64,000 bases of DNA from Aureimonas sp. SK2 (GTDB lineage: Bacteria; Pseudomonadota; Alphaproteobacteria; Rhizobiales; Rhizobiaceae). The notes beneath the pieces were generated by a model. The model was not told the origin of the DNA. It saw only the letters and a program-made list of their open reading frames with translations, and searched no databases. The stretch's first letter is position 1. Every line of letters begins with the position of its first letter. This document shows positions 1-10,181 of this stretch, piece by piece. The stretch lies in assembly GCF_029813115.1 (NCBI RefSeq), contig NZ_JAPZDS010000014.1:62001-126000 (forward strand), read 5' to 3'. A program made the position numbers and the translations under genes.

Positions 1-242
1 TGACCTACAAGAAGGGCAACCGCGGGGTTCGCTTCATCTTCAGGAAGACGGACGGCGACGCCGACGCTCCGCAGTTCATCCAGTTCAGCGACCACGGCAT
101 CGCGCCGGCCAAGGCCGACCACTACCATCTCTACTGGGGCGACGACCGCGCCGCCCTTCTGGAGGAGGTCACGAACTGGCCCACCTACTACCCGTCCTCG
201 CTCAATGCGAAGCAGATCGTCGGCGAGATGCTGGCGCACTGA
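1..242 (+). CDS. zinT: ZinT family periplasmic metal-binding protein (3' end only)
   Basis: Only the last 79 codons are present; the frame reads from base 3 and the gene starts left of the window. ZinT is a periplasmic zinc/cadmium-binding lipocalin-like protein that helps ZnuABC under zinc limitation. The visible tail contains SDHGIAPAKADHYHLY, in which three histidines are spaced 9 and 2 residues apart. That is the spacing of the metal ligands His167, His176 and His178 of E. coli ZinT. The segment NWPTYYP and the ending EMLAH also match the family C-terminus. A strong terminator follows after 45 bases. Zur control is expected for the family, but the promoter is outside the window. Confidence 0.87.
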   Translation, partial: TYKKGNRGVRFIFRKTDGDADAPQFIQFSDHGIAPAKADHYHLYWGDDRAALLEEVTNWPTYYPSSLNAKQIVGEMLAH

Positions 243-286
243 CCACAGCGACCAGCTGCCAGGAAAGCCACCGGGACCGATGACTG

Positions 287-321
287 AAAAGGCGGGCGCC
301 AGGACACGGCGCCCGCCTTTT
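287..321 (+). terminator. Rho-independent terminator after zinT
   Basis: A perfect 10-bp GC stem, GGCGGGCGCC (291-300) with GGCGCCCGCC (308-317), has a 7-base loop. It is flanked by AAAA on the left and TTTT on the right, so it can work in both directions. It separates zinT from the LysR/leucine locus. Confidence 0.87.
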
Positions 322-422
322 CGTCTCAGAAGACCGTCATCGAATCCTCCGCAAAGGCGCGACACCGCGTGCGCCGGGGCACATCGATCGAAACGGAGCC
401 TTGCCCGACGACGCGCGTAGCC

Positions 423-442
423 CATAGAAACGACCTATGATC
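423..442 (+). promoter_or_regulatory. Putative LysR operator, copy 1, over the lysR start codon
   Basis: The sequence CATAGAA-ACGAC-CTATGATC contains the inverted repeat CATAG-N7-CTATG (423-427 and 435-439). The right arm includes the ATG of the regulator (437-439). The same 20-base pattern, with identical outer bases, occurs again at 1302-1321. The symmetry, the spacing and the position beside a LysR gene suggest an autoregulatory site for that regulator. Binding is inferred. Confidence 0.6.
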
Positions 443-1306
443 GACCGCTATCATCTGCGCTACTTCCTGGCCGTCGTGGACACGGGCAACTTTTCCCGCG
501 CCGCAACCGCCTGCAATGTGACGCAGCCCACGCTTTCGGTCGGGATCGCCAAGCTGGAGCAGGGGCTCGGGCGCACGCTGTTCCACCGGACCAACCGGCG
601 CGTCGAACTGACCCAGGCCGGGGCGGCGCTTCTGGCCCATGCCCGCGCGATCGAGGCCGGTTTCACTGCGGCCGAGCGCGAGGCGGCGGGCGCCGTCTCC
701 GTCCCGACTGTCCGCCTTGGCATTCTGACCACCGTTCCCCGCCGGTGGATCGAGCGCTTCCTTCTCGGCTGGCAGGCCCGAGGAGGCGGCGAGCGGCTGG
801 AGATCGTGGAGGGAAACGAGCGCGACCTCCGGACCCGGCTGGCGCGCGGTCGGATCGACGTGGCGCTGACGATCCTGCGCGACGATGCGGATCGCGCCGC
901 AGGCCGGAGCATCGCGTCGGAAGGCTATTCGCTGGCGCTCAGTGCTTCGCACCCGCTGGCCGGGCGCGGTCGACTGCGGGCCGAGGACCTCGTCAACGAG
1001 CCGATGCTCGTGCGCCGCCATTGCGAGCTACTCCCTGAGACCAGCCGCTTCTTCACGGCCCGCGGCGTCCGCCCCTTCTTCTCCGCCCGCACCACCAGCG
1101 ACGACAAGGCCTTGGCCTATGTGCGCTCGGGCATCGGCCTCACCGTGATGCCTGACGGCTTCTCCGAACAGGGAGTCGTGCGCGTGCCGTTGGAGGACTT
1201 CGCCTTCCGACGCGACTTATGGCTCGTGCCGGCACGGCAGTCGGAAGCGCGAGTGCCGATCTTCGATGCACTCGCCGAGGCGCTCGCCTCTTCGCTTCAG
1301 TCATAG
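437..1306 (+). CDS. LysR family transcriptional regulator of the leucine/isovalerate operon
   Basis: A 289-residue protein of standard LysR length. The N-terminal winged helix-turn-helix (about residues 1-60) shows the family pattern RYFLAVVDTGNFSRAA and TQPTLSVGIAKLEQ. The rest is the substrate-binding co-inducer domain. ATG 437 gives the canonical LysR N-terminus but has no Shine-Dalgarno sequence in front of it and lies in a palindrome, so the message may be leaderless. The gene points the same way as the isovaleryl-CoA dehydrogenase operon that follows, and a second copy of the palindrome covers its own stop codon. The inducer is probably an acyl-CoA or acid of the pathway; this is inference. 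Confidence 0.9.
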   Translation: MIDRYHLRYFLAVVDTGNFSRAATACNVTQPTLSVGIAKLEQGLGRTLFHRTNRRVELTQAGAALLAHARAIEAGFTAAEREAAGAVSVPTVRLGILTTVPRRWIERFLLGWQARGGGERLEIVEGNERDLRTRLARGRIDVALTILRDDADRAAGRSIASEGYSLALSASHPLAGRGRLRAEDLVNEPMLVRRHCELLPETSRFFTARGVRPFFSARTTSDDKALAYVRSGIGLTVMPDGFSEQGVVRVPLEDFAFRRDLWLVPARQSEARVPIFDALAEALASSLQS

Positions 1307-1321
1307 AAGACTTCTATGATC
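1302..1321 (+). promoter_or_regulatory. Putative LysR operator, copy 2, upstream of the ivd operon
   Basis: The sequence CATAGAA-GACTT-CTATGATC is a near-perfect palindrome (1301-1309 pairs with 1311-1319 around A1310). It repeats the outer 15 bases of the site at 423-442 with the same 5-base gap. It overlaps the lysR stop codon (1304-1306) and lies 45-95 bases before the candidate starts of the dehydrogenase gene, where a LysR activator normally binds. Function is inferred from position and duplication. Confidence 0.65.
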
Positions 1322-1395
1322 AGTCGCCGCATCTTTCAATTTTGCCCGCAAGGGCGGAGGTCGTAGTGTCGTCACGACAGGCTTGGGAGGGCACG

Positions 1396-2565
1396 TTGGC
1401 GGAACTGGATTACGGCCTCGGCGAGATGGCGGACACGATCCGCGACACCACCCGCCGCTTCGCGCGCGACCGGATCGAGCCGATCGCCGCTTCGGTGGAT
1501 CGCGAGGACCGTTTCGCCCGCGAACTCTGGCCCGAGATGGGCGCGCTCGGTCTCCACGGGATTACCGTGGAGGAGGAGCACGGCGGCCTCGGCCTCGGCT
1601 ATCTCGAGCATCTCGTCGCCTGCGAGGAGGTGAGCCGCGCCTCCGCCGCGATCGGCCTGAGCTACGGCGCCCATTCCAACCTCTGCATCAACCAGATCCG
1701 CCGCTGGGCGACGCCGGAGCAGAAGGCGAAGTACCTTCCGAAGCTCGTTTCCGGCGAGCATGTCGGCAGCCTCGCCATGTCGGAAGCGGGCGCGGGCTCC
1801 GACGTCGTGTCGATGAAGCTCAAGGCCCACAAGGTGGACGGCGGCTGGCGCCTCAACGGCACCAAGTTCTGGATCACCAACGCCTCCCATGCCGACACGC
1901 TGGTCGTCTATGCCAAGACCGACCCGGAGGCCGGCTCCAAGGGCATTTCGACCTTCCTCATCGAGAAGGACTTTCCGGGCTTCTCGATCGGGCAGACGAT
2001 CGACAAGGTCGGCATGCGGGGGTCGCCGACGGCCGAACTGGTCTTCGACGACTGCTTCGTGCCGGATGCCCAACTCATGGGGCCGCTCAACGGCGGCGTG
2101 AAGGTGCTGATGTCGGGGCTCGACTACGAGCGGGTGGTGCTCTCCGGCATCCAGGTCGGCATCATGCAGGCCTGCCTCGACGTGGTCCTTCCCTATGTGC
2201 GCGAGCGCAAGCAGTTCGGCCGGCCAATCGGCGACTTCCAGCTCATGCAGGCGAAGGTCGCCGACATGTATGTCGCGCTGAACGCCTCGCGCTCCTATTG
2301 CTATGCCGTCGCCAAGGCCTGCGACGCCGGCCGGGTCACCCGCTTCGACGCGGCGGGCTGCATCCTCTTCGCCTCCGAGAGCGCCGTGCGCGTGGCGGGC
2401 GAGGCGATCCAGGCGCTCGGCGGCGCGGGCTACACGCGCGACTGGCCGGTGGAGCGCTACTGGCGCGACGCCAAGCTCCTCGATATCGGCGCCGGCACCA
2501 ACGAGATGCGCCGCATGCTGGTCGGCCGCGAACTCGTCAAGGGCGATGCGCCGAGGGTCCAGTAG
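1396..2565 (+). CDS. ivd: Isovaleryl-CoA dehydrogenase
   Basis: This FAD acyl-CoA dehydrogenase oxidises isovaleryl-CoA to 3-methylcrotonyl-CoA in leucine catabolism and passes electrons to ETF. The segment [12 protein letters not shown] carries the catalytic Glu (about residue 245) at the position special to isovaleryl-CoA dehydrogenases, and [12 protein letters not shown] follows as in the human enzyme. The substrate and FAD loops ([14 protein letters not shown]) are present. TTG 1396 gives a 389-residue protein beginning AELDYGLGE, with GGGAGG five bases upstream. GTG 1366, behind GGAGG, is an in-frame alternative that adds ten residues. It is the first gene of a run whose next members are the two methylcrotonyl-CoA carboxylase subunits. 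Confidence 0.93.
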   Translation: MAELDYGLGEMADTIRDTTRRFARDRIEPIAASVDREDRFARELWPEMGALGLHGITVEEEHGGLGLGYLEHLVACEEVSRASAAIGLSYGAHSNLCINQIRRWATPEQKAKYLPKLVSGEHVGSLAMSEAGAGSDVVSMKLKAHKVDGGWRLNGTKFWITNASHADTLVVYAKTDPEAGSKGISTFLIEKDFPGFSIGQTIDKVGMRGSPTAELVFDDCFVPDAQLMGPLNGGVKVLMSGLDYERVVLSGIQVGIMQACLDVVLPYVRERKQFGRPIGDFQLMQAKVADMYVALNASRSYCYAVAKACDAGRVTRFDAAGCILFASESAVRVAGEAIQALGGAGYTRDWPVERYWRDAKLLDIGAGTNEMRRMLVGRELVKGDAPRVQ

Positions 2566-2572
2566 GTCCGCC

Positions 2573-4168
<1,596 letters not shown>

Positions 4169-4170
4169 CG

Positions 4171-6027
4171 ATGATCACCAGCCTCCTCATCGCCAACCGG
4201 GGCGAGATCGCCCGCCGCATCATCCGCACCGCCCGGCGCTTGCGGATCCGCACGGTGGCGGTTCATTCCGACGTCGATGCCGGCATGCCCTTCGTCGCGG
4301 AAGCCGACGAGGCGGTGTGCATCGGCACCGCGCCGGCCGGCGACAGCTACCTCCGGCAGGACCGGATCCTCGAAGCCGCGCGGGCAACGGGCGCGCAGGC
4401 CATCCATCCGGGATACGGTTTCCTGTCGGAAAACGCCGAGTTCGCCGAGGCCGTCGAGGCCGCCGGCCTCGTCTGGGTCGGCGCACCGGCCTTCTCCATC
4501 CGCGCCATGGGCCTGAAGGACGCCGCGAAGGCCCGGATGATCGAGGCGGGGGTGCCCGTCACGCCGGGCTATCTCGGCGCCGACCAGTCGCCCGAGCGGC
4601 TGGCCCGGGAGGCCGAGGCGGTCGGCTTTCCGCTTCTGATCAAGGCGGTCGCCGGCGGCGGCGGCAAGGGCATGCGCCGCGTCGATGCCGCTTCGGAGTT
4701 CCCTGCCCTCTTGGATAGCTGCCGACGCGAGGCGGCGGCGTCCTTCGGCGACGACCGCGTGCTCCTTGAACGTTACATCACCGCGCCCCGCCATATCGAG
4801 GTTCAGGTCTTCGGAGACCGCCACGGCAACGTCGTCCACCTCTTCGAACGCGACTGCTCGCTGCAGCGCCGCCACCAGAAGGTGATCGAGGAGGCCCCTG
4901 CCCCCGACATGAGCGACGCGGTGCGCGACGCCGTCTGTGATGCGGCGGTGCGGGCGGCGAAGGCCGTGGACTATGTCGGCGCCGGCACGATCGAGTTCAT
5001 CGCCGACGGGTCGCAGGGGCTTCGGGCCGACCGCATCTGGTTCATGGAGATGAACACGCGCCTCCAGGTGGAGCATCCCGTGACGGAGGCGATCACCGGC
5101 CAGGACCTCGTGGAATGGCAGCTCAGGGTGGCGAGCGGCGAGCCCTTGCCCTTGCGGCAGGACGCGCTGTCGATCCGCGGCTGGGCCATGGAGGCGCGCC
5201 TCTACGCGGAGAACCCCGCGACCGGGTTCCTGCCCTCCATCGGCCCGATCGACCGGCTGCGCTTTCCCGCGGGCGTGCGGATCGACAGCGGCGTAGCCGA
5301 AGGCGGGACGATCACGCCCCACTACGACCCGATGATCGCCAAGCTGATCGTCCACGGCGACACGCGCCAGGACGCGGCGCGCCTGCTCGCGCGGGCGGCG
5401 CGCGAGGTGCAGGTCTGGCCCGTGAAGACCAACGCGGGCTTCCTGGCGCGGGCGGCCAGCCATCCGGACTTCGTCGCCGGGCGCATCGATACCGGCTTCA
5501 TCGAGCGCCACGCAAGCGACCTCGTTCCCGGCACCGAGCCGCCCTTGGCCGTCGCCGAGGCTGCGGCGGCGGCCCTCGTGCCCGCGCCGACCGGCGATCC
5601 CTGGACCGGCCTCCCCGGCTTCCGCCTGAACGCTCCTCCGGACATCGAGATCGACCTGGAACTCGGCGGGCAGCCGCGCCGCGCCAGCCCGAAGGCGCAT
5701 GCCGGCACCGTCGTGGTGGCCGACGGCGTCGCCTTCCTCGACGGGGAAGCCTGGCCCTTCGGCCTCCCCCGGACCGAGCGGGCCGGCGGCGAGAGCGAAG
5801 GCGACGGGGCGATCCTGTCGCCCATGCCGGGGACGATCATCGCCGTCAACGTGGCCGAGGGCCAGGCTGTGGCCAAGGGAGAGACGCTCATGGTCCTGGA
5901 GGCGATGAAGATGGAACAGGCGCTGCTGGCGCCCTTCGACGGGACGGTGACCACCTTGAAGGCGACGAAGGGCGCACAGGTGCCGGAGGGTACATTGGTG
6001 GCCCGCATCGAGCGCGGGGAAAGCTGA
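4171..6027 (+). CDS. mccA: Methylcrotonyl-CoA carboxylase, biotin-containing (alpha) subunit
   Basis: A 618-residue acyl-CoA carboxylase alpha chain. The biotin carboxylase part spans about residues 1-445 (LLIANRGEIARR at the N-terminus, glycine-rich ATP loop AVAGGGGKGMR, ERDCSLQRRHQK, and EMNTRLQVEHPVTE). A linker leads to the C-terminal biotinyl domain with EAMKM, where Lys580 would carry biotin. It works with the upstream mccB product in the leucine pathway. The start at ATG 4171 is 2 bases after the mccB stop; its own stop overlaps the next start as TGATG. A geranyl-CoA carboxylase role is less likely because isovaleryl-CoA dehydrogenase is in the operon. Confidence 0.94.
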   Translation: MITSLLIANRGEIARRIIRTARRLRIRTVAVHSDVDAGMPFVAEADEAVCIGTAPAGDSYLRQDRILEAARATGAQAIHPGYGFLSENAEFAEAVEAAGLVWVGAPAFSIRAMGLKDAAKARMIEAGVPVTPGYLGADQSPERLAREAEAVGFPLLIKAVAGGGGKGMRRVDAASEFPALLDSCRREAAASFGDDRVLLERYITAPRHIEVQVFGDRHGNVVHLFERDCSLQRRHQKVIEEAPAPDMSDAVRDAVCDAAVRAAKAVDYVGAGTIEFIADGSQGLRADRIWFMEMNTRLQVEHPVTEAITGQDLVEWQLRVASGEPLPLRQDALSIRGWAMEARLYAENPATGFLPSIGPIDRLRFPAGVRIDSGVAEGGTITPHYDPMIAKLIVHGDTRQDAARLLARAAREVQVWPVKTNAGFLARAASHPDFVAGRIDTGFIERHASDLVPGTEPPLAVAEAAAAALVPAPTGDPWTGLPGFRLNAPPDIEIDLELGGQPRRASPKAHAGTVVVADGVAFLDGEAWPFGLPRTERAGGESEGDGAILSPMPGTIIAVNVAEGQAVAKGETLMVLEAMKMEQALLAPFDGTVTTLKATKGAQVPEGTLVARIERGES

Positions 6028-6482
6028 TGGCCGGACGCCATTTCGAGGACTGGACGGTCGGCGATCGCCTCGTTCACGAAATCCGCCGCACCGTGACGGA
6101 GACGGACAATCTCCTGTTCACGGTCATGACCCACAACCCGCAGCCGCTGCATCTCGACGCCGAAGCCGCGCGCGCCAGCGAGTTCGGCCGCATCCTCGTC
6201 AACGGCACCTACACGTTTTCGCTGATGGTGGGACTGTCGGTCGGCGACACGACGCTCGGCACGCTGGTCGCCAATCTCGGCTACGACAAGCTTGTTCATC
6301 CCAAGCCCGTCTTCATCGGCGACACGCTACGCGCAGAGACGGAGATCCATGCGCTGAAGGATAGTCGCTCGCGCCCGGACGCGGGCATCGTGACCTTCGC
6401 GCACCGCATGCTGAACCAGCGCGAGGAGACCGTCTGCGAATGCCTGCGCACGGCGCTAGTCAAGCGTCGGGACGCGGCATGA
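6027..6482 (+). CDS. MaoC family enoyl-CoA hydratase, probably 3-methylglutaconyl-CoA hydratase
   Basis: A 151-residue single hot-dog hydratase of the MaoC type. HNPQPLHLD near residue 40 is the MaoC hydratase motif with its Asp/His active-site pattern, followed by the VNGTYTFSL helix. It overlaps mccA by one base (TGATG) and the next gene by four (ATGA), so it belongs to the carboxylase operon. In Mycobacterium tuberculosis the MaoC protein Rv2499c has the same neighbours. From position it would hydrate 3-methylglutaconyl-CoA to HMG-CoA, and perhaps itaconyl-CoA, replacing the crotonase-type LiuC/AUH that is absent here. Substrate is inferred. Confidence 0.85.
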   Translation: MAGRHFEDWTVGDRLVHEIRRTVTETDNLLFTVMTHNPQPLHLDAEAARASEFGRILVNGTYTFSLMVGLSVGDTTLGTLVANLGYDKLVHPKPVFIGDTLRAETEIHALKDSRSRPDAGIVTFAHRMLNQREETVCECLRTALVKRRDAA

Positions 6483-7330
6483 GGCTGCGATCGCTCCTCT
6501 TCGTGCCCGGCGACCGGCCCGAGCGCTTCGCCAAGGCGGAGGCGAGCGGCGCGGACGCGCTGATCCTCGACCTCGAAGACGCCGTCGCCACAGCCGCCAA
6601 GGCCACGGCGCGGGCGGCCGTCGCCTCGCGGCTCGCCGAGGTGCGCGGTAGGGCGCGCCTTCTGGTCCGGGTCAATCCACTGGGCACGCAGCTCTTCGAC
6701 GCCGACCTCGAGGCCCTGCGGGGCCTTTCGCCCGACGCGATCATGCAGCCGAAGGCGGAGGGGAGCGCCAGTGTCCTCGCCTGCGCCGAACGTCTCGAAG
6801 CGGCCGGCATCGCGGCGCCGATCCTGCCGATCGCCACGGAAACGCCGGCCGCGATCTTCCGGCTCGGCACCTATGCCGACGTGAAGGACCGGCTTGCCGG
6901 GCTCACATGGGGCGCAGAGGATCTGCCCGCTGCGATCGGCGCCGCCACGAGCCGCGAGGCGGACGGGCGCTTCACGGCTCCTTACGAGATCGCCCGCTCC
7001 CTCACCCTCTTCGCCGCCCATGCGGCCGGGGTGGCGGCGATCGAGACGGTCTATCCCGCCTTTCGCGATGAGGCCGGCCTCCGGGCCTTCGCGGCCCGGG
7101 CGGCGCGTGACGGCTTCACCGGCATGATGGCGATCCATCCGAGCCAGGTCGCCATCATCAACGCGGCCTTCACGCCGGACGCGGAGGCGATCGCGATTGC
7201 CCGTCGCATCGTTGCCGCCTTCGCCGCCGCGCCGGATGCCGGCGCGCTTCAGGTGGATGGGCGGATGATGGATGCGCCCCATCTCGTCCAGGCCCGCAAG
7301 CTTCTGGCCCGCGCAGGGGAAAGCGAATGA
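6479..7330 (+). CDS. CitE-like beta-hydroxyacyl-CoA lyase (HpcH/HpaI family)
   Basis: A 283-residue TIM-barrel CoA lyase. Signatures are RSLLFVPGDRPERF at the N-terminus, LDLEDAV (Mg2+ site), RVNPLGT with the conserved Arg, and AIHPSQV near the end. Relatives cleave malyl-, citramalyl- or citryl-type CoA esters. Here the gene follows a MaoC hydratase in a leucine operon without an HMG-CoA lyase of the LiuE type. The mycobacterial homologue by context, Rv2498c, acts on both HMG-CoA and citramalyl-CoA. The likely reaction is HMG-CoA to acetoacetate plus acetyl-CoA, possibly also citramalyl-CoA cleavage. Overlaps of ATGA type join it to both neighbours. Confidence 0.87.
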   Translation: MRLRSLLFVPGDRPERFAKAEASGADALILDLEDAVATAAKATARAAVASRLAEVRGRARLLVRVNPLGTQLFDADLEALRGLSPDAIMQPKAEGSASVLACAERLEAAGIAAPILPIATETPAAIFRLGTYADVKDRLAGLTWGAEDLPAAIGAATSREADGRFTAPYEIARSLTLFAAHAAGVAAIETVYPAFRDEAGLRAFAARAARDGFTGMMAIHPSQVAIINAAFTPDAEAIAIARRIVAAFAAAPDAGALQVDGRMMDAPHLVQARKLLARAGESE

Positions 7331-8121
7331 CCGAGACTGCCGAATCCGCCTGCTATTTCGAGCGCGAAGGCGAGAACGCCTTTCGCGCCACGCGAATGAC
7401 CGAAGGCGCCTGGAACCCCGCCGAGCAGCACATCGCGCCGGCGCTCGGGCTCATCGCCCATGCGATCGACGCGGACATGGCGCGGCGGCGCGGCGACGAC
7501 CGGCTGGTATTGGCCCGCCTGTCCTACGACATCCTCGGCGTGATCCCGATCGGCACGGTGACGCTCGAGGTCAGCGTGCTGCGCCCCGGCCGCACGATCG
7601 AGCTGGTGGAGGCGCGCCTCCACTACGACGGCCGGCCGTGCGTGCTCGCGCGCGCCTGGCTCCTGAAGGCCTATGACACGGGCGCGATCGCCGGTTCGGC
7701 GCTCGACCCCATGCCCGCGCGCGAGTCGCTGAGCGCCCATACGTTCGACGGCACCTGGGAGGGCGCCTGCGTGCGCACGCTGGAAGGCCGGCGCGAGCAG
7801 TTGGCGCTGGGCCGCGCGCGCGGCTGGCTGCGGACCGAGGTGGCGTTGATCGGCGGCGAGAGCGTCGGCCAGACCGCGCGGATGCTGGGAATGGTGGATT
7901 TCGCCAACGGCATGACCCCCCGCTGCGGTCCGGAAACGGCGCTCTTCCCGAACGTCGATCTGACGGTGCATCTCCTGCGCGAGCCCGTCGGCGACTGGCT
8001 CGGCTTTGACACGGCGGTGAGCTTCGGCCCGGTCGGCATCGGCCTCACCCACACGATCCTGCACGATGCCGACGGGCCGCTCGGCTCCGTCGCGCAGAGC
8101 CTGACGGTGCGCCCGCGCTGA
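7327..8121 (+). CDS. Acyl-CoA thioesterase-like protein (double hot-dog, TesB-like)
   Basis: A 264-residue protein whose N-terminal half (GAWNPAEQHIAPALGLIAHA, then IPIGTVTLEVSVLRPGRTIE) and C-terminal half (DLTVHLLREPVGDWLGFDT, GIGLTHTILHD) look like two hot-dog folds, as in TesB/4HBT_3 thioesterases. It starts inside the CitE-like gene (ATGA overlap) and ends the operon. It may release free acid from a stalled or overloaded CoA ester; the substrate is not evident. The GIGLTHT-D ending resembles the DGA-type closing motif of this superfamily. The next genes are on the other strand, 9 bases away. Confidence 0.75.
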   Translation: MTETAESACYFEREGENAFRATRMTEGAWNPAEQHIAPALGLIAHAIDADMARRRGDDRLVLARLSYDILGVIPIGTVTLEVSVLRPGRTIELVEARLHYDGRPCVLARAWLLKAYDTGAIAGSALDPMPARESLSAHTFDGTWEGACVRTLEGRREQLALGRARGWLRTEVALIGGESVGQTARMLGMVDFANGMTPRCGPETALFPNVDLTVHLLREPVGDWLGFDTAVSFGPVGIGLTHTILHDADGPLGSVAQSLTVRPR

Positions 8122-8130
8122 ACGGCGCCG

Positions 8131-9363
8131 TCAGTCGTAGCGCCGCTCGTCGGCAATCACCTTGCCGTCGCGCGGCAGCGAGCCGGGCGAGACGATCCGC
8201 GCGGTGCCGCGCAGCTTCGTGACGGCCGCCAGCGTTTCGGCGAGCGCGGAAGCCACGCCTTCATCGGCGCCCTCCGCATGGAGCACCATCACGTCGCGCT
8301 CGCCCTCGCGCGTCACGACGAGCCGCAGGTGCCCGACCTCGGGATGACGGCGGGCCACGGCCGCCACCTGCTCGGGGCGCACGAACATGCCGCGCACCTT
8401 GGTGGTCTGGTCGGCCCGGCCCATCCAGCCGCGGATGCGCGGCGCGGTGATGCCGTCCGCGGCCGGGCTCGTATGAAGCGCGGTAAGGTCGCCCGTCGCG
8501 AAGCGGAAGAGCGGATAATCTTCGTTCAGACGCGTGACGACGAGTTCGCCCACCTCGCCCGCCGGCACCGGGTCGCCCGTTCCCGGCGCGACGATCTCGA
8601 CGATCGCGTCCTCGCTGATCGCCATGCCGTCTTCGGCCGCGCCGGTCTCATAGGCAATGATGCCGAGATCGGCCGTGCCGTAGGCCTGCCGCACGGTCAG
8701 ACCCCGCCCTTCCAGCTCGCGCTTGAGCGAGGCCGGCAGCGCGGCACCCGAAACGAGCGCCAGGCGGAGGGAGGAGACGTCCGCGCCGAGTTCGGCGGCT
8801 TTGTCGAGCAGCACCTTCAGAAAGTCGGGCGTGCCGACATAGGCTCGCGGGCCAAAGCGGGCAATAGCCTCGACCTGCGCCTCCGAGCCGGCCGTGCCGG
8901 CCGGGATCACCGCGCAACCCAGCGCATGCGCGCCGCTCTCGAACATCGCGCCGGCCGGGGTCAGGTGGTAGGAGAAGCTGTTGTGGAGCACGTCGCCAGC
9001 CTCCAGCCCCAGCGCATGAAGCGCGCGGGCGGCGCCCCACCAGTCGCTGCCGAAGCCTTCCGGGTCGAGGATCGGCCCCGGCGAGACGAAGAGGCGCGCC
9101 AGGCGGCCAGGCTCTCTCAGGGCAAGGCCGCCGAAGGGCGGACGCTCGCCCTGCAGGCGCGGCAGGTCGGACTTGCGCAGGACGGGCAGCCGCGACAGCG
9201 CCTCCGGCGTTCCGACCGCGTGCGGATCGATCTCGCCGAGATGCGCCTTCCAGCCCGGCGCCGTTTCCAGCGCGCGGCCGAGGAGGTCGCGGAGGCGAGA
9301 GAACTGCGCGGCCGTGCGCGCCGCCGGCTCGCGCCGGGCGAGGGTCGTGTCGAAGCCCTGCAT
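8131..9363 (-). CDS. Phenylacetate-CoA ligase family (PaaK-like) AMP-forming ligase
   Basis: A 410-residue adenylate-forming enzyme of PaaK size. LRKSDLPRLQ, FSYHLTPAG, QAYGTADLGIIAYE (the YGTAD adenylation motif) and the C-terminal TKVRGMFVRPEQ and RDGKVIADERR (with the late catalytic Lys) are typical. It would activate a carboxylic acid with ATP and CoA. ATG 9363 lies close downstream of livF, making it the last gene of the Liv-type transporter operon. Its product probably traps the imported acid as a CoA thioester. Phenylacetate itself is unproven: no paaABC genes are present. Confidence 0.83.
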   Translation of the reverse strand: MQGFDTTLARREPAARTAAQFSRLRDLLGRALETAPGWKAHLGEIDPHAVGTPEALSRLPVLRKSDLPRLQGERPPFGGLALREPGRLARLFVSPGPILDPEGFGSDWWGAARALHALGLEAGDVLHNSFSYHLTPAGAMFESGAHALGCAVIPAGTAGSEAQVEAIARFGPRAYVGTPDFLKVLLDKAAELGADVSSLRLALVSGAALPASLKRELEGRGLTVRQAYGTADLGIIAYETGAAEDGMAISEDAIVEIVAPGTGDPVPAGEVGELVVTRLNEDYPLFRFATGDLTALHTSPAADGITAPRIRGWMGRADQTTKVRGMFVRPEQVAAVARRHPEVGHLRLVVTREGERDVMVLHAEGADEGVASALAETLAAVTKLRGTARIVSPGSLPRDGKVIADERRYD

Positions 9364-9386
9364 GAGGATGTCCTTCCGATGCCGCG

Positions 9387-10178
<792 letters not shown>

Positions 10179-10181
10179 GGC

